From NCBI GenBank assembly GCA_963726315.1, contig CAVSBZ010000004.1, positions 124,001 through 188,000 of the forward strand: DNA of 64,000 bases. Reading direction: 5' to 3'. A program made the translations under genes and the position numbers. The DNA comes from FEB-25 sp963726315 (GTDB lineage: Bacteria; Chloroflexota; Anaerolineae; Anaerolineales; UBA4823). The notes below the pieces were generated by a model. The model saw only the letters and a program-made list of their open reading frames with translations. It was not told the origin of the DNA and did no database searches. How positions within the stretch are numbered: position 1 is the stretch's first letter; each line of letters starts with the position of its first letter. Below are positions 1 through 8,543 of this stretch, one piece after another.

Positions 1-14
1 AGGAGGAATTTCCC

Positions 15-299
15 ATGCGTGAATATGAATTGGTTTTTATTGTCCATCCAGACCTGGATGATACTGCGCTTAAAGACGTAGTTGAAAAAGTGAGTGGATG
101 GATTACCGAAGCCGGTGGTATTGTCTCAAAAGTTGACCTTTGGGGAAAGCGGAAATTGGCTTATGCGATCCGAAAACAAAAAGAAGGCCAATATGTGCTG
201 CTAAATACCCAGATGGACCCGGCATTTGGAGCAACCCTGGAAAGAAATTTACGCTTTCTGGAACCTGTAATGCGGTTCTTATTAATTAGTGTTGAATAA
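15..299 (+). CDS. rpsF: 30S ribosomal protein S6
   Basis: S6 binds 16S rRNA together with S18 in the platform of the small ribosomal subunit. The 94-residue product has the normal family length. It opens with the typical strand MREYELVFIVHPDLDD and contains the conserved W-G-K-R-K-L-A-Y segment near residues 44-51. A perfect AGGAGG ribosome binding site lies at 1-6, eight bases before the ATG. It heads the classic rpsF-ssb-rpsR order, which confirms the assignment. The promoter would lie upstream of the window. Confidence 0.97.
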   Translation: MREYELVFIVHPDLDDTALKDVVEKVSGWITEAGGIVSKVDLWGKRKLAYAIRKQKEGQYVLLNTQMDPAFGATLERNLRFLEPVMRFLLISVE

Positions 300-319
300 T
301 TACATATAAGGAGTCCATA

Positions 320-716
320 ATGAGTTCGAGGGCTTAATAAAGTAATGATCATAGGCAACCTTGGGCGAGAGCCTGAGATGCGTTACACGCCTTCCGGTAG
401 ACCGGTGACCACATTTAGTGTGGCGACAAGCCGCACTTGGAATACCTCTGAGGGAGAGAAGCACGTTGAAACTGAATGGTTCAACGTGGTAGCCTGGAGC
501 AATCTGGCAGAGATATGCAAACAATATCTCACCAAGGGTCAACAGGTATATATCGAAGGACGCTTACAAACCAGGCACTGGGATGATCAAGAAGGTAATA
601 AGCATACCTCTGTTGAAATTGTCGCCAATGAGATGATCATCCTGGGAGAGCGACGGGAGGCTGGTGAATCAGCGACTGAACCAGAATCAGCAGAAGAGGA
701 AGAATTTCCCTTCTAG
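320..716 (+). CDS. ssb: Single-stranded DNA-binding protein, with a one-base frame disruption near the start
   Basis: SSB coats single-stranded DNA in replication and repair. The OB-fold core (IIGNLGREPEMRYTPSG, then the WFNVVAW strand) and the acidic tail ending EEEEFPF, which recruits partner proteins, are intact. The natural start is ATG 320, seven bases after AAGGAG. Read literally, that frame stops at 335-337. Removing one T of the TT at 325-326 gives MSRGLNKVMIIGNLG, the usual N-terminus, and a 131-residue protein. Without correction the only start is ATG 345, which has no good ribosome binding site and loses the first eight residues. I read this as a sequence error or a very recent insertion, because ssb is essential and lies between rpsF and rpsR. 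Confidence 0.9.
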
Positions 717-772
717 TTATTAACCAAGACTGATGAATTATTAAACGATAATTCAAAAAGGAGTTAGTACGA

Positions 773-1042
773 GTGGATACAAATGAGATGACATCCGATG
801 CACGTGGCGGACCAAGACGATTTTACTCACAACCTAAAGTCTGCCAATTCTGCACCGATCGAACTACGAAAATTGACTATAAACAGATAGATGTTCTGCG
901 CCGGTACGTAACCGAGAGCGGTAAAATTCGTCCCCGCCGTCAATCAGGCGCATGTGCAAAACACCAACGAGAGATCGCCCGGGCAATTAAACGCGCTCGC
1001 CACCTTGCAATGCTACCATTTACTGGAGAAGTCCTGAGATAA
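773..1042 (+). CDS. rpsR: 30S ribosomal protein S18
   Basis: S18 pairs with S6 on the 16S rRNA platform. The 89-residue protein has the family signature YKQIDVLRRYVTESGKI and the basic C-terminal helix AIKRARHLAMLPF. A Cys pair (C-x2-C) near residues 24-27 and a further Cys near residue 63 are seen; zinc binding occurs in some S18 proteins but is only possible here. Start codon is GTG 773, placed ten bases after an AAGGAG at 758-763. Third gene of the rpsF-ssb-rpsR operon. Confidence 0.96.
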   Translation: MDTNEMTSDARGGPRRFYSQPKVCQFCTDRTTKIDYKQIDVLRRYVTESGKIRPRRQSGACAKHQREIARAIKRARHLAMLPFTGEVLR

Positions 1043-1108
1043 TCGATACTTACGCTTGAACGCGGGTGATAATTCCACGGTTCACCCCAAAATTTATGAG
1101 GTCAAAAA

Positions 1109-2437
1109 ATGGCAAAAGGACAGAAGAGTCAAATCGTCACAAAGAAACATCTTGCTCGTCAAGAACGTGAACGCCTACAGAATCGATATATCCTGATTGC
1201 AAGTATCGCGGTCATCGTTATTGTCTTTGGATTGATCGGATATGGAATTATACAAACGTATATTATTCAGCCCCAACAACCTGTCGCCAAGGTTGCGGAC
1301 AAAGTGATCACCACCAAACAGTTTCAAACCTTTGCCCGCTATGAACGCGTGCAGTGGATCCAACAATATCGATATTACCAACAGCTCCAGCAGATTTTTG
1401 GCAGCGATCAATCAAGTTTGAGCTATATTCAACAGCTGATGGCTCAAATCGAATATCAGCTTCAAGCTACTAACCTTGGTCAAAATACGGTAGACTACTT
1501 GGTAGCTAACCAAATCATTCAACAAGAAGCCGATAAACGTGGTATTACCGTCTCGACTGCTGAAATTGATAAGACTTTAGAGGAGTATATGGGTTATTTT
1601 CCAAATGGAACACCTACCACTGCACCGACCACTAATCCGGTTCCTACTTCGACACTCAACCCCACCCAAATTTCCCTGATTCCGCCAACTGCCACCGTTG
1701 TCCCAACTTCAACCTCGACACCGACACCAACGATTACTGTGACTCAGGAAATTGTGAGCCCGACGCCGACTGTCATCATCACACCCACTGCAACGGCAAC
1801 AACCGGTGCTCCGGCAGCAACCAGTACCCCCGCCCCATCACCTACTCCTTACACCACCGAGGAATATGCGAAAAATTTCCAGCAATTTGTCGCTACCATG
1901 AAGTCTGACGCCAATTTATCAGAAGCAGACCTCCGCTGGATATTTACCATGCAGCAATTAAGGACAAAAGTCTTTGATGCAATCACTGCAGATATCTCCC
2001 GCCAACAAGACCAGGTTTGGGCTCGTCAGATCGTAGTCAACGATCAAACCCAGGCGCAAACGATATACGACAGACTCACCAAGGGTGAAAACTTTGAAAC
2101 TGTGGCGACCGAAGTCTATTCGGGAACTGCCAATACGATTGATCTGGGATGGTTCGGGAAAGATACGCTGGATCCAGCTGCTCAGAACGCAGTTTGGGAT
2201 ATGCAAATCGGTCAAATAAGTGAACCTATCCAGACTGCCAACGGTTGGGAAATCTACCAGGTTTTAGGGCATGAAGTCAGGACATTAACTGACGCCGATC
2301 TGGATTCTTTAAAGCAATCGGAATTCCAAAAATGGATTGATGCCCAAAAAACTGCAGAAAATGCGCAAACATTTGATACCTGGAAATCTAAAGTACCCAC
2401 CAGCCCCACAATACCACCCACTCAAGCGGGTCAGTAA
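1109..2437 (+). CDS. Membrane-anchored PpiC/SurA-type peptidyl-prolyl isomerase
   Basis: Probable foldase acting on exported proteins outside the membrane. The 442-residue product has a basic cytoplasmic N-terminus, one membrane segment at about residues 28-50, a SurA-like helical chaperone region, and a parvulin (PpiC) rotamase domain at about 300-390 (WARQIVVND..., LGWFGKDTLDPA, IGQISEPIQTANGWEIYQV). A Ser/Thr/Pro-rich stretch of about 80 residues at 165-245 interrupts the chaperone region. Such TPTPT-type linkers are typical of exported Chloroflexota proteins. Start ATG 1109 is preceded by GAGGT. It lacks a lipobox, unlike PrsA of Firmicutes, so it is anchored by its signal segment. Confidence 0.88.
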   Translation: MAKGQKSQIVTKKHLARQERERLQNRYILIASIAVIVIVFGLIGYGIIQTYIIQPQQPVAKVADKVITTKQFQTFARYERVQWIQQYRYYQQLQQIFGSDQSSLSYIQQLMAQIEYQLQATNLGQNTVDYLVANQIIQQEADKRGITVSTAEIDKTLEEYMGYFPNGTPTTAPTTNPVPTSTLNPTQISLIPPTATVVPTSTSTPTPTITVTQEIVSPTPTVIITPTATATTGAPAATSTPAPSPTPYTTEEYAKNFQQFVATMKSDANLSEADLRWIFTMQQLRTKVFDAITADISRQQDQVWARQIVVNDQTQAQTIYDRLTKGENFETVATEVYSGTANTIDLGWFGKDTLDPAAQNAVWDMQIGQISEPIQTANGWEIYQVLGHEVRTLTDADLDSLKQSEFQKWIDAQKTAENAQTFDTWKSKVPTSPTIPPTQAGQ

Positions 2438-2480
2438 TCGTGTAGTTTCCTGGAATCACAACAGGTTCAAGCTATTGACG

Positions 2481-2533
2481 ACATTCATAGTATTTGCGGG
2501 TGAAAACCCAACGATACTATGAATGTTTTTTTT
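2481..2533 (+). terminator. Rho-independent terminator after the PpiC-type gene
   Basis: A perfect 13-bp stem (ACATTCATAGTAT at 2481-2493 pairing with 2514-2526) is followed by a run of eight T. A second small GGGT/ACCC stem sits in the loop. It separates the ribosomal protein operon from folB. Confidence 0.9.
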
Positions 2534-2578
2534 ATTCCCTGAGGTATACTTTTATATTCAAGAATAATCGAGGTAATT

Positions 2579-2932
2579 ATGGATAAGGTGGTCATCAAAA
2601 ATATTCTTGCACGGGGAATTATAGGTATCCGCGATTGGGAGCGTATCCATCCCCAGGATATCTTAATCAACATTGTTATCTATACCGAAGTACGCCAGCC
2701 ATCTGCACCTGATAATATCTCAGAATGTATCGATTATAGTAAAGTGACTAAAAAGGTGATCCTCCATGCTGAGACAGCTAATCGGTTTACTGTAGAGGCA
2801 CTTGCTGAAGACATTGCTCAGATTTGCCTTGAGGATCCACGGGTATTAAAAACAACCGTCCGGGTAGAAAAACCCGGAGCGGTTCGTTTTGCAGAATCAG
2901 TAGGTGTAGAAATAGATCGGGTTCGAAATTAA
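2579..2932 (+). CDS. folB: Dihydroneopterin aldolase
   Basis: Cleaves 7,8-dihydroneopterin to 6-hydroxymethyl-dihydropterin and glycolaldehyde in folate synthesis. The 117-residue protein has the family start (VVIKNILARGIIGIRDWER) with the conserved G-x-x-x-x-E/D-R core, the YSKVTKKV segment, and the VRVEKPGAVRFAESVGVEI C-terminal half carrying the catalytic-region K-P. An ATCGAGGTAATT ribosome binding site precedes ATG 2579. It converges on folE, leaving only seven bases between the two stop codons, so two folate-pathway genes face each other. Confidence 0.93.
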   Translation: MDKVVIKNILARGIIGIRDWERIHPQDILINIVIYTEVRQPSAPDNISECIDYSKVTKKVILHAETANRFTVEALAEDIAQICLEDPRVLKTTVRVEKPGAVRFAESVGVEIDRVRN

Positions 2933-2939
2933 TTCCCTG

Positions 2940-3578
2940 TTAGAAACGCATCGGCTCAGAACCACGCGAGATATTATCTAAAAATTCCTGGCGAGTTGCT
3001 AAACTTCTCCGAAACGCACCATGCACTGCGGAGGTTGTCATGCGGGCATCGTGCTTCTTAACCCCACGCATCATGGTACACAAATGAAGGGCTTCCACCA
3101 CCACGCCGACACCCTTCGGCATTAACGCATCATTGATAAAATCGGCAATCTGGCGTGTCATCCGTTCTTGAACTTGCAAACGATGGGCAAATACATCCAC
3201 AATCCTCGGGATTTTAGACAAACCGATTACCCGACCACTGGGTAAGTATGCTACATGCGCCCTTCCCATAAAAGGCAACATGTGATGCTCACACATACTG
3301 TAAAACTCAATATCCCTCACAATGACCATTTCGTCGTACGTCACTTCAAAAAGGGCATCGTTTACTATTTTTATTGGGTCAACCCGATATCCAGATAACA
3401 ACTCAGTATACATATTTGCCACCCGTTCAGGTGTTCTTTCCAGCCCTTTTCGAGATGGATTTTCACCAAACGCAGTTAGCATCTCGGTTACCGCAGCTTC
3501 TATTTTCGGAAGATCCATGTCTTTGGAAGGTAGCATTTCATCCATGATATCGTTAGAGTTATTATGATCATTCGCCAT
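2940..3578 (-). CDS. folE: GTP cyclohydrolase I
   Basis: Converts GTP to 7,8-dihydroneopterin triphosphate, the first step of tetrahydrofolate synthesis. The 212-residue product shows the zinc and active-site motifs: C-E-H-H followed by MLPFMGRAHVAYLP, GLSKIPRIVDVFAHRLQVQERMT, and C-T-M-M-R-G-V near the C-terminus. Length is normal for the family. The start is ATG 3578 with AGGA upstream. The N-terminal 25 residues are acidic and variable, as usual. The partner enzyme folB converges on it. Confidence 0.95.
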   Translation of the reverse strand: MANDHNNSNDIMDEMLPSKDMDLPKIEAAVTEMLTAFGENPSRKGLERTPERVANMYTELLSGYRVDPIKIVNDALFEVTYDEMVIVRDIEFYSMCEHHMLPFMGRAHVAYLPSGRVIGLSKIPRIVDVFAHRLQVQERMTRQIADFINDALMPKGVGVVVEALHLCTMMRGVKKHDARMTTSAVHGAFRRSLATRQEFLDNISRGSEPMRF

Positions 3579-3655
3579 AGTGGATCCTGTAATAGTGGGT
3601 TACATTGTTGGATAAAGATAAATTTTAACGGCCTTCATGTAACTATTATTCAGTT

Positions 3656-4219
3656 TTATCGTATTTCTGTTTCAATCAAGCCGTACAAACCATCTCGGCG
3701 GAGATAAAGCACATTCACTGATTTTGAGACGGAATTGAAAAAGACAAAAAAGTCTTCGTGACTTAATAGTTTCATTTGTTCCAATGCTTCAACTTCATCC
3801 ATTGGGGTTAGAACAAACTTTTTTCTCCTTACGATGGTTGAACGGTCCTCTTCGGCGTCTTCTTCTAAAGCGATTGGAATGACTTCCGATGCAGGTTTCC
3901 CGTCCCCACGCCCTTTCTGGCGTTTTCCTTTATATCGTTCCATTTGCCGTTGTAATTTCTCCAGGGCAGAATCCATTGCTGTAAATATATCATCCGAGCG
4001 TTCTTCAGCTCTTAGAATATAACCTTTACCTCGCACCGTGATTTGGGCAACCTGCCGGTCACCGGCGCTGCGCGCAGACTTGATATAAGCCAAATCTACA
4101 CGAGCCTCATCAATGTCACTCAGGAAACGATCCAATTTTGAAACTTTCTTCTTTGCATAATCTAAAATCCGATCGGTTACTTCTATATTTCGACCATAAA
4201 CTTCTACATCTAATGCCAT
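3656..4219 (-). CDS. hpf: Ribosome hibernation promoting factor, long form
   Basis: Binds 30S subunits and drives formation of inactive 100S ribosome dimers in stationary phase. Residues 1-100 form the HPF/YfiA domain (MALDVEVYGRNIEVTDRILDYAKKKVSKL, RAEERSDDIFTAMDSALEKLQRQM). A charged linker with KGKRQKGRGDG follows. Residues 130-187 are the C-terminal dimerisation domain (VLTPMDEVEALEQMKLLSHEDFFVFFN... VLYLRRDGLYGLIE), which marks the long form. I start it at ATG 4219, because AGGAG lies nine bases before it. The open frame extends 11 codons further upstream without a ribosome binding site. Confidence 0.93.
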   Translation of the reverse strand: MALDVEVYGRNIEVTDRILDYAKKKVSKLDRFLSDIDEARVDLAYIKSARSAGDRQVAQITVRGKGYILRAEERSDDIFTAMDSALEKLQRQMERYKGKRQKGRGDGKPASEVIPIALEEDAEEDRSTIVRRKKFVLTPMDEVEALEQMKLLSHEDFFVFFNSVSKSVNVLYLRRDGLYGLIETEIR

Positions 4220-4323
4220 TGGAGTTACTCCTATGTTATGAATTCTTTGCACAATTTACAAGGACAACCTAGCATTGCCACCAATTGTCAAATATATTAA
4301 CCTAGATATAATCACTACGATAT

Positions 4324-5055
4324 CTAAATATCCACACTCGGAGAATATACTGCCCGAGCAAGAGAAAAACAATATACTTTATCTGCCCCGGCATCTAATA
4401 ATGCTTTAGCGCAGGCATTTAATGTTGCTCCAGATGTCGCTACGTCATCCACCACCAGTAAATTTTTTCCAGAGACAATATTGCCATCCGCCCGGAATGC
4501 ATCCACCATGTTATCGTGTCTCTCGGATACATTCAGCCCAACTTGTGTTCTCGTCTCACGTTTTCGCACGAGAGCTCGCGTGGAGAAAGGAATTTCCAAA
4601 CTAAGAGCGATTGGGCGTGCAAGCAAAGTCGCCTGATTATATCCACGCTCTTTGAAACGAACAAGACCTAATGGGACAGATGTGATGATATCTAATGACC
4701 AATTAAGCTTTTCCAAACTGGTTATCATCGGGCGTGATAGCACTTCACCCATTCCGAGATCACGACGATATTTTAACCGATGTATAGCCTCTTTAATCGG
4801 CCCCGAATATACCGTATGGGAGCGTAGGGAAGTGAAGTAAGGTCTTAAATCGAGGCATCTCGGGCATATTTTTTCTTCACTTTGGGGGTTTCCACAAATT
4901 GGGCAAATAGCCTGGGTAAACTCAGGCGTGTTCTGTGAACAATCATTACACCAGCGCGCTCCCAGTTGGTCACATCCCCCACAGTGCGGCGGGTATACCC
5001 AGTCGATTGCTTCCCAGATTAATTGATATACTCGGTAAGCCAGTTTCACTGGCAT
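4324..5055 (-). CDS. comF: ComF-family phosphoribosyltransferase-like protein
   Basis: ComF/GntX family proteins are linked to DNA uptake; the exact reaction is unknown. The 243-residue product has an N-terminal zinc-ribbon (C-x2-C at about residues 25-28, then WCNDC, CPICG, CPRC) and a C-terminal phosphoribosyltransferase fold. The PRPP-binding loop is LLVVDDVATSGATL. The segment KERGYNQATLLA is a typical ComF motif. It lies downstream of the Tad pilus genes on the same strand (52-bp gap), so it may be cotranscribed with them. A link between pilus and DNA uptake is inference. Confidence 0.9.
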   Translation of the reverse strand: MPVKLAYRVYQLIWEAIDWVYPPHCGGCDQLGARWCNDCSQNTPEFTQAICPICGNPQSEEKICPRCLDLRPYFTSLRSHTVYSGPIKEAIHRLKYRRDLGMGEVLSRPMITSLEKLNWSLDIITSVPLGLVRFKERGYNQATLLARPIALSLEIPFSTRALVRKRETRTQVGLNVSERHDNMVDAFRADGNIVSGKNLLVVDDVATSGATLNACAKALLDAGADKVYCFSLARAVYSPSVDI

Positions 5056-5107
5056 ATGTAAATGAAATCAGTGTCGAAGATCGAGTTGATTGGCTAATAA
5101 ATTGCTT

Positions 5108-6059
5108 TCAACCGCCAAGGGGACCCATTCCATTTTGAATCAGGATCAAAAATGCTGGAGCCATTAGAACAATACACAACGCTGGAAAGATAAAAATTGC
5201 CATGGGTATCAACATTTTAATGGGAGCTTTATGTGCTTCCTCCTCCGCGATCTGGCGACGCCGGATACGCATCTGGTCGGCTTGAATTCGTAATACTTGT
5301 GCCATACTAACCCCCAATTGCTCGCTTTGAAATCACTGCAGCCACAAAACTCGACATTTCGGTTACACCCAGGCGATCAGCCATATCTCGCAATGCTTCC
5401 CGCCGTAATTTTCCTAATTGAATTTCTCTGACCACACGTCCAAATGCCCGTCCAAGCTCATTGTCCCATTTCTCATACAATTTCGACATTGCCGCATCGA
5501 AACCCAATCCTGCTTCCACACATATGGTCAACAAATCCAGTCCATCTGGCATTGCTTTACGGATTTCTTTTTGCCTCCGGTCAATTCGGCTTTGTAAGAG
5601 CAAATCTGGTAAATAAAATCCCACAATGGCGGCAGGTAAACCCAATAACAAGCCTTTTCCATCTAAAAAACTACCTGGGGGGGCTAAATAATCTAAAATG
5701 ATAAAGATAGCCCCAAATGGAATTCCCACAAAACGGAGGGCAAAAAATATCGCCGGATCCACGTTCCCCGGGTTACCGGCTAATTCCACCTTTTTTGTCA
5801 TGGAAGTGATAGCGTTCTGTGGCGTAAAACGCATCACAAATTCCCCCATCTTTTTAGCAATTGGCACAATGATCCGTTGGGAAAACGGTTGTGACATTTC
5901 TATTTCTTCAAGGGAGACGGTTTCTCCACGTGCTGCAAACTCGGATAACCGTTCTTCGAGCGGATCAGATCCTTGAGGAGATCTAATACCGACGATTACC
6001 AAAATAACTGCGCCGATCAGGATTACTAAACCGATAATAAACAGGGGTAACGTTGCCAT
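5108..6059 (-). CDS. tadC: Tad pilus inner-membrane platform protein TadC, with a one-base frame disruption
   Basis: TadC and TadB form the membrane platform on which the TadA ATPase acts. The type II secretion F domain spans the middle (residues 150-280, GLDLLTICVEAGLGFDAAMSKLYEK). Read literally, the frame ends at 5307 with ...VAAVISKRAIGG. Removing one base from AAA 5330-5332 restores VAAVIQSEQLGVSMAQVLR, the standard TadC continuation, and the last two membrane segments (IPMAIFIFPALCIVLMAPAF), giving 316 residues. Start ATG 6059 has AGGAG upstream. It is the last tad gene, 25 bp after tadB. The disruption is probably an assembly error; if real, the pilus platform would be inactivated. Confidence 0.88.
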
Positions 6060-6084
6060 TTTTCCATCTCCTGGAATGTATCCG

Positions 6085-7080
6085 TCATACCTCGATACTG
6101 GCTATCTTCGTCATGAAGAAATATCCCAGCATAATCATAAACGCTCCAATTATCAAGGCAGGAATTCCATACATTCGTGTTTCTGGATTAAAAAATCGCA
6201 TCATATATTGGCGGTTGATAAAGTACATGAGGATAATTACGGCTACCGGCATGATCGCCAAAACACGGCCTGACATCATCACCTGGGATGTTAAAACCCG
6301 GATTTCGCCTTTAACCCGCACACGTTCACGGATAGTATGTGAAATGGTATCCAATATCTCAGCAAGGTTTCCGCCCACTTCCCGTTGGACACTCATAGCG
6401 GTTACGACTAAGTCCAGATCTTTGCTCGGAATTCTACGCGTCAGGTTATCCAACGAGGTATCCATTGCGATGCCAATCTGCATTTCCTGGACTAAGCGGC
6501 GGAATTCATCCGATATTGGAGGCGGTAATTCCCGGCTGACGGCTTCCATAGCCTGCATGGTTGAATAACCTGCCCTTAGGCCGTTCACCATCAAACTCAG
6601 CATATCAGCAAGCTGGTTATCAAATTTCGTCAGCCGTTTGCCTTGCTGGCGTCTCAGGTAGATAACTGGAGCAAAGAATCCTATTGCGCCACCAATTAGT
6701 ATACCCGGAATATTCATCGCAAATTGTGAAGCAGACTCGCCCTTGCCAAAACTCGAGCCTCCTCCTAGAAACCATCCGATTAAAGCACCTAACCCGGTCA
6801 GTATCGCAATTACTAAGATGAATTCACCAACTTTCATCTTTATATCTGCACGAGCAAGTGACCGGGTGAGGGATTGCCCCCAGGTATATCGCGTTGCTTG
6901 TTTGCCCACCCATTCGCCGATAACCGCTTTTCTCGGAGTTACATCAACTCCTTCTTCTTCGAGATATTCTAGGCGGTCATCAACCAAAGACCTCTCTTCA
7001 GTGGCAGTAACAATTAATCCTATTACCATTAGGATCAGTGCTACCACTCCACCCAAGATCAGAATTGTTGTAGGACCCAT
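6085..7080 (-). CDS. tadB: Tad pilus inner-membrane platform protein TadB
   Basis: 331-residue polytopic membrane protein with an N-terminal membrane segment (residues 3-24), a second pair at about 95-150, a type II secretion F domain at about 160-285 (ADMLSLMVNGLRAGYSTMQAMEAVSRELPPP), and C-terminal membrane segments. The motif EVGGNLAEILDTISHTIRERVRVKGEIRVLTSQ is typical of TadB. It partners with TadC and the TadA ATPase. Start ATG 7080 has AGAGGTAA upstream. It sits 30 bp after tadA and 25 bp before tadC in one operon. Confidence 0.93.
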   Translation of the reverse strand: MGPTTILILGGVVALILMVIGLIVTATEERSLVDDRLEYLEEEGVDVTPRKAVIGEWVGKQATRYTWGQSLTRSLARADIKMKVGEFILVIAILTGLGALIGWFLGGGSSFGKGESASQFAMNIPGILIGGAIGFFAPVIYLRRQQGKRLTKFDNQLADMLSLMVNGLRAGYSTMQAMEAVSRELPPPISDEFRRLVQEMQIGIAMDTSLDNLTRRIPSKDLDLVVTAMSVQREVGGNLAEILDTISHTIRERVRVKGEIRVLTSQVMMSGRVLAIMPVAVIILMYFINRQYMMRFFNPETRMYGIPALIIGAFMIMLGYFFMTKIASIEV

Positions 7081-7110
7081 AATTTACCTCTGTTTTACAG
7101 GCAAGAAGGT

Positions 7111-8514
7111 TTAATAACGCCTGCGTTCGCCGATACCAAAAATTGATGGAGGGAGATGTATCCCTGATGATTCGATCTTATCCATGAATTTCGGGCGTAA
7201 ACCTGTGGGGCGTAATCTACCGATAATCTTACCACCTTCAAAACCGGATTGTTCGAATACAAAGATATCCGTCATCGTAATTACATCACCTTCCATTCCA
7301 GATACCTCGGTAATATTAACCACCTTACGTGTACCGTCGCGTAACCGTTCCTCGTGAACAATAAGATCTATAGCCGAAGATACTTGTTCACGAATTGCAC
7401 GTACCGGTAATTCCATGCCTGCCATCATAACCATGGTTTCAAGACGAGCGAGTGTATCACGCGGGCTATTAGAATGTGCAGTGGTCATCGAGCCGTCATG
7501 TCCGGTGTTCATGGCTTGCAACATATCCAGAGCAGCTTCATCACGAATCTCACCAACGATGATTCTATCGGGGCGCATACGTAGGCAGTTAATTACCAGC
7601 TGTCGAATGGTTACTTCCCCTCGGCCTTCAATATTTGGAGGGCGTGATTCAAGTGTGACCACATGCTCCTGTCGCAATTGCAATTCGGCAGCATTTTCGA
7701 CGGTGACAATACGTTCGTCTGTCGGAATAAACTGGGACAGAATATTAAGCAGCGTGGTTTTCCCAGAGCCAGTACCTCCAGAAATCACCAGGTTTAATTT
7801 TGATTCTACACAGGCTTTTAGGAATTGAAGTGCTTCCGGAGTGATGGTGCCATATTCGATTAATTGCTCAAGGGTGATTGGGTTTTTAGCAAATTTTCGT
7901 ACCGTCAGAACCGGACCAACCAGTGAAATAGGTGGGATGACTGCATTGACACGAGACCCATCTGGTAAGCGGGCATCGACATAGGGGCTGGATTCGTCAA
8001 TACGGCGTCCAAGAGGCGCAACAATTCGATCTATGATACGCAAGACATGCTCATCACTCTCGAATGCAACCGCCACGCGAATGATCTTGCCAGCTCGTTC
8101 GATATAGATGTTTTTAGCCCCATTCACCATGACTTCAGTAATCGTATCGTCTTCAAGCAACGTTTGAATAGGACCATAACCCAGTATCTCAGCACTGATC
8201 CCCTCAAATAATCGCTGTTTTTCTGGTCGCGATAGAACAATATTTTCCTCAGCAAGTACTTGTTCAAATAAATCCTGTATCGTGTTGCGCACCTCAGCGG
8301 TACGGGTGATATCCATTGATGGGTCCAGCTCAGATAATAGCCGGTTTTGGACTCGCGTTTTTAAATCTGAATAAGTATCTTTTTGGACCACACCAGGAGG
8401 TACAATACGTCGGGCTTGGAGTGTGATTAGACTGGGTTGAGCGCTCCCACCTGTCGGCTGAGGAGCCTGTGGCTGGGCACTTTTTCCTTGCTCAATTCGT
8501 TTCAGGAGTGACAT
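7111..8514 (-). CDS. tadA: Tad/CpaF-type pilus assembly ATPase
   Basis: Hexameric cytoplasmic ATPase of the type II/IV secretion superfamily that powers Flp pilus polymerisation. Of 467 residues, the N-terminal 70 are Gln/Pro-rich, then comes the all-alpha CpaF N-domain. The Walker A motif is GGTGSGKTTL at about residue 245. An Asp box and Walker B (RPDRIIVGEIRDEAALDML) and the His-containing TGHDGSMTTAHSNS follow. Start ATG 8514 has a strong GGAGGATTT. It lies between cpaE and tadB with short gaps, so it is almost certainly cotranscribed. Confidence 0.95.
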   Translation of the reverse strand: MSLLKRIEQGKSAQPQAPQPTGGSAQPSLITLQARRIVPPGVVQKDTYSDLKTRVQNRLLSELDPSMDITRTAEVRNTIQDLFEQVLAEENIVLSRPEKQRLFEGISAEILGYGPIQTLLEDDTITEVMVNGAKNIYIERAGKIIRVAVAFESDEHVLRIIDRIVAPLGRRIDESSPYVDARLPDGSRVNAVIPPISLVGPVLTVRKFAKNPITLEQLIEYGTITPEALQFLKACVESKLNLVISGGTGSGKTTLLNILSQFIPTDERIVTVENAAELQLRQEHVVTLESRPPNIEGRGEVTIRQLVINCLRMRPDRIIVGEIRDEAALDMLQAMNTGHDGSMTTAHSNSPRDTLARLETMVMMAGMELPVRAIREQVSSAIDLIVHEERLRDGTRKVVNITEVSGMEGDVITMTDIFVFEQSGFEGGKIIGRLRPTGLRPKFMDKIESSGIHLPPSIFGIGERRRY

Positions 8515-8543
8515 TTCAAATCCTCCAGATCAACTTTACAGTT

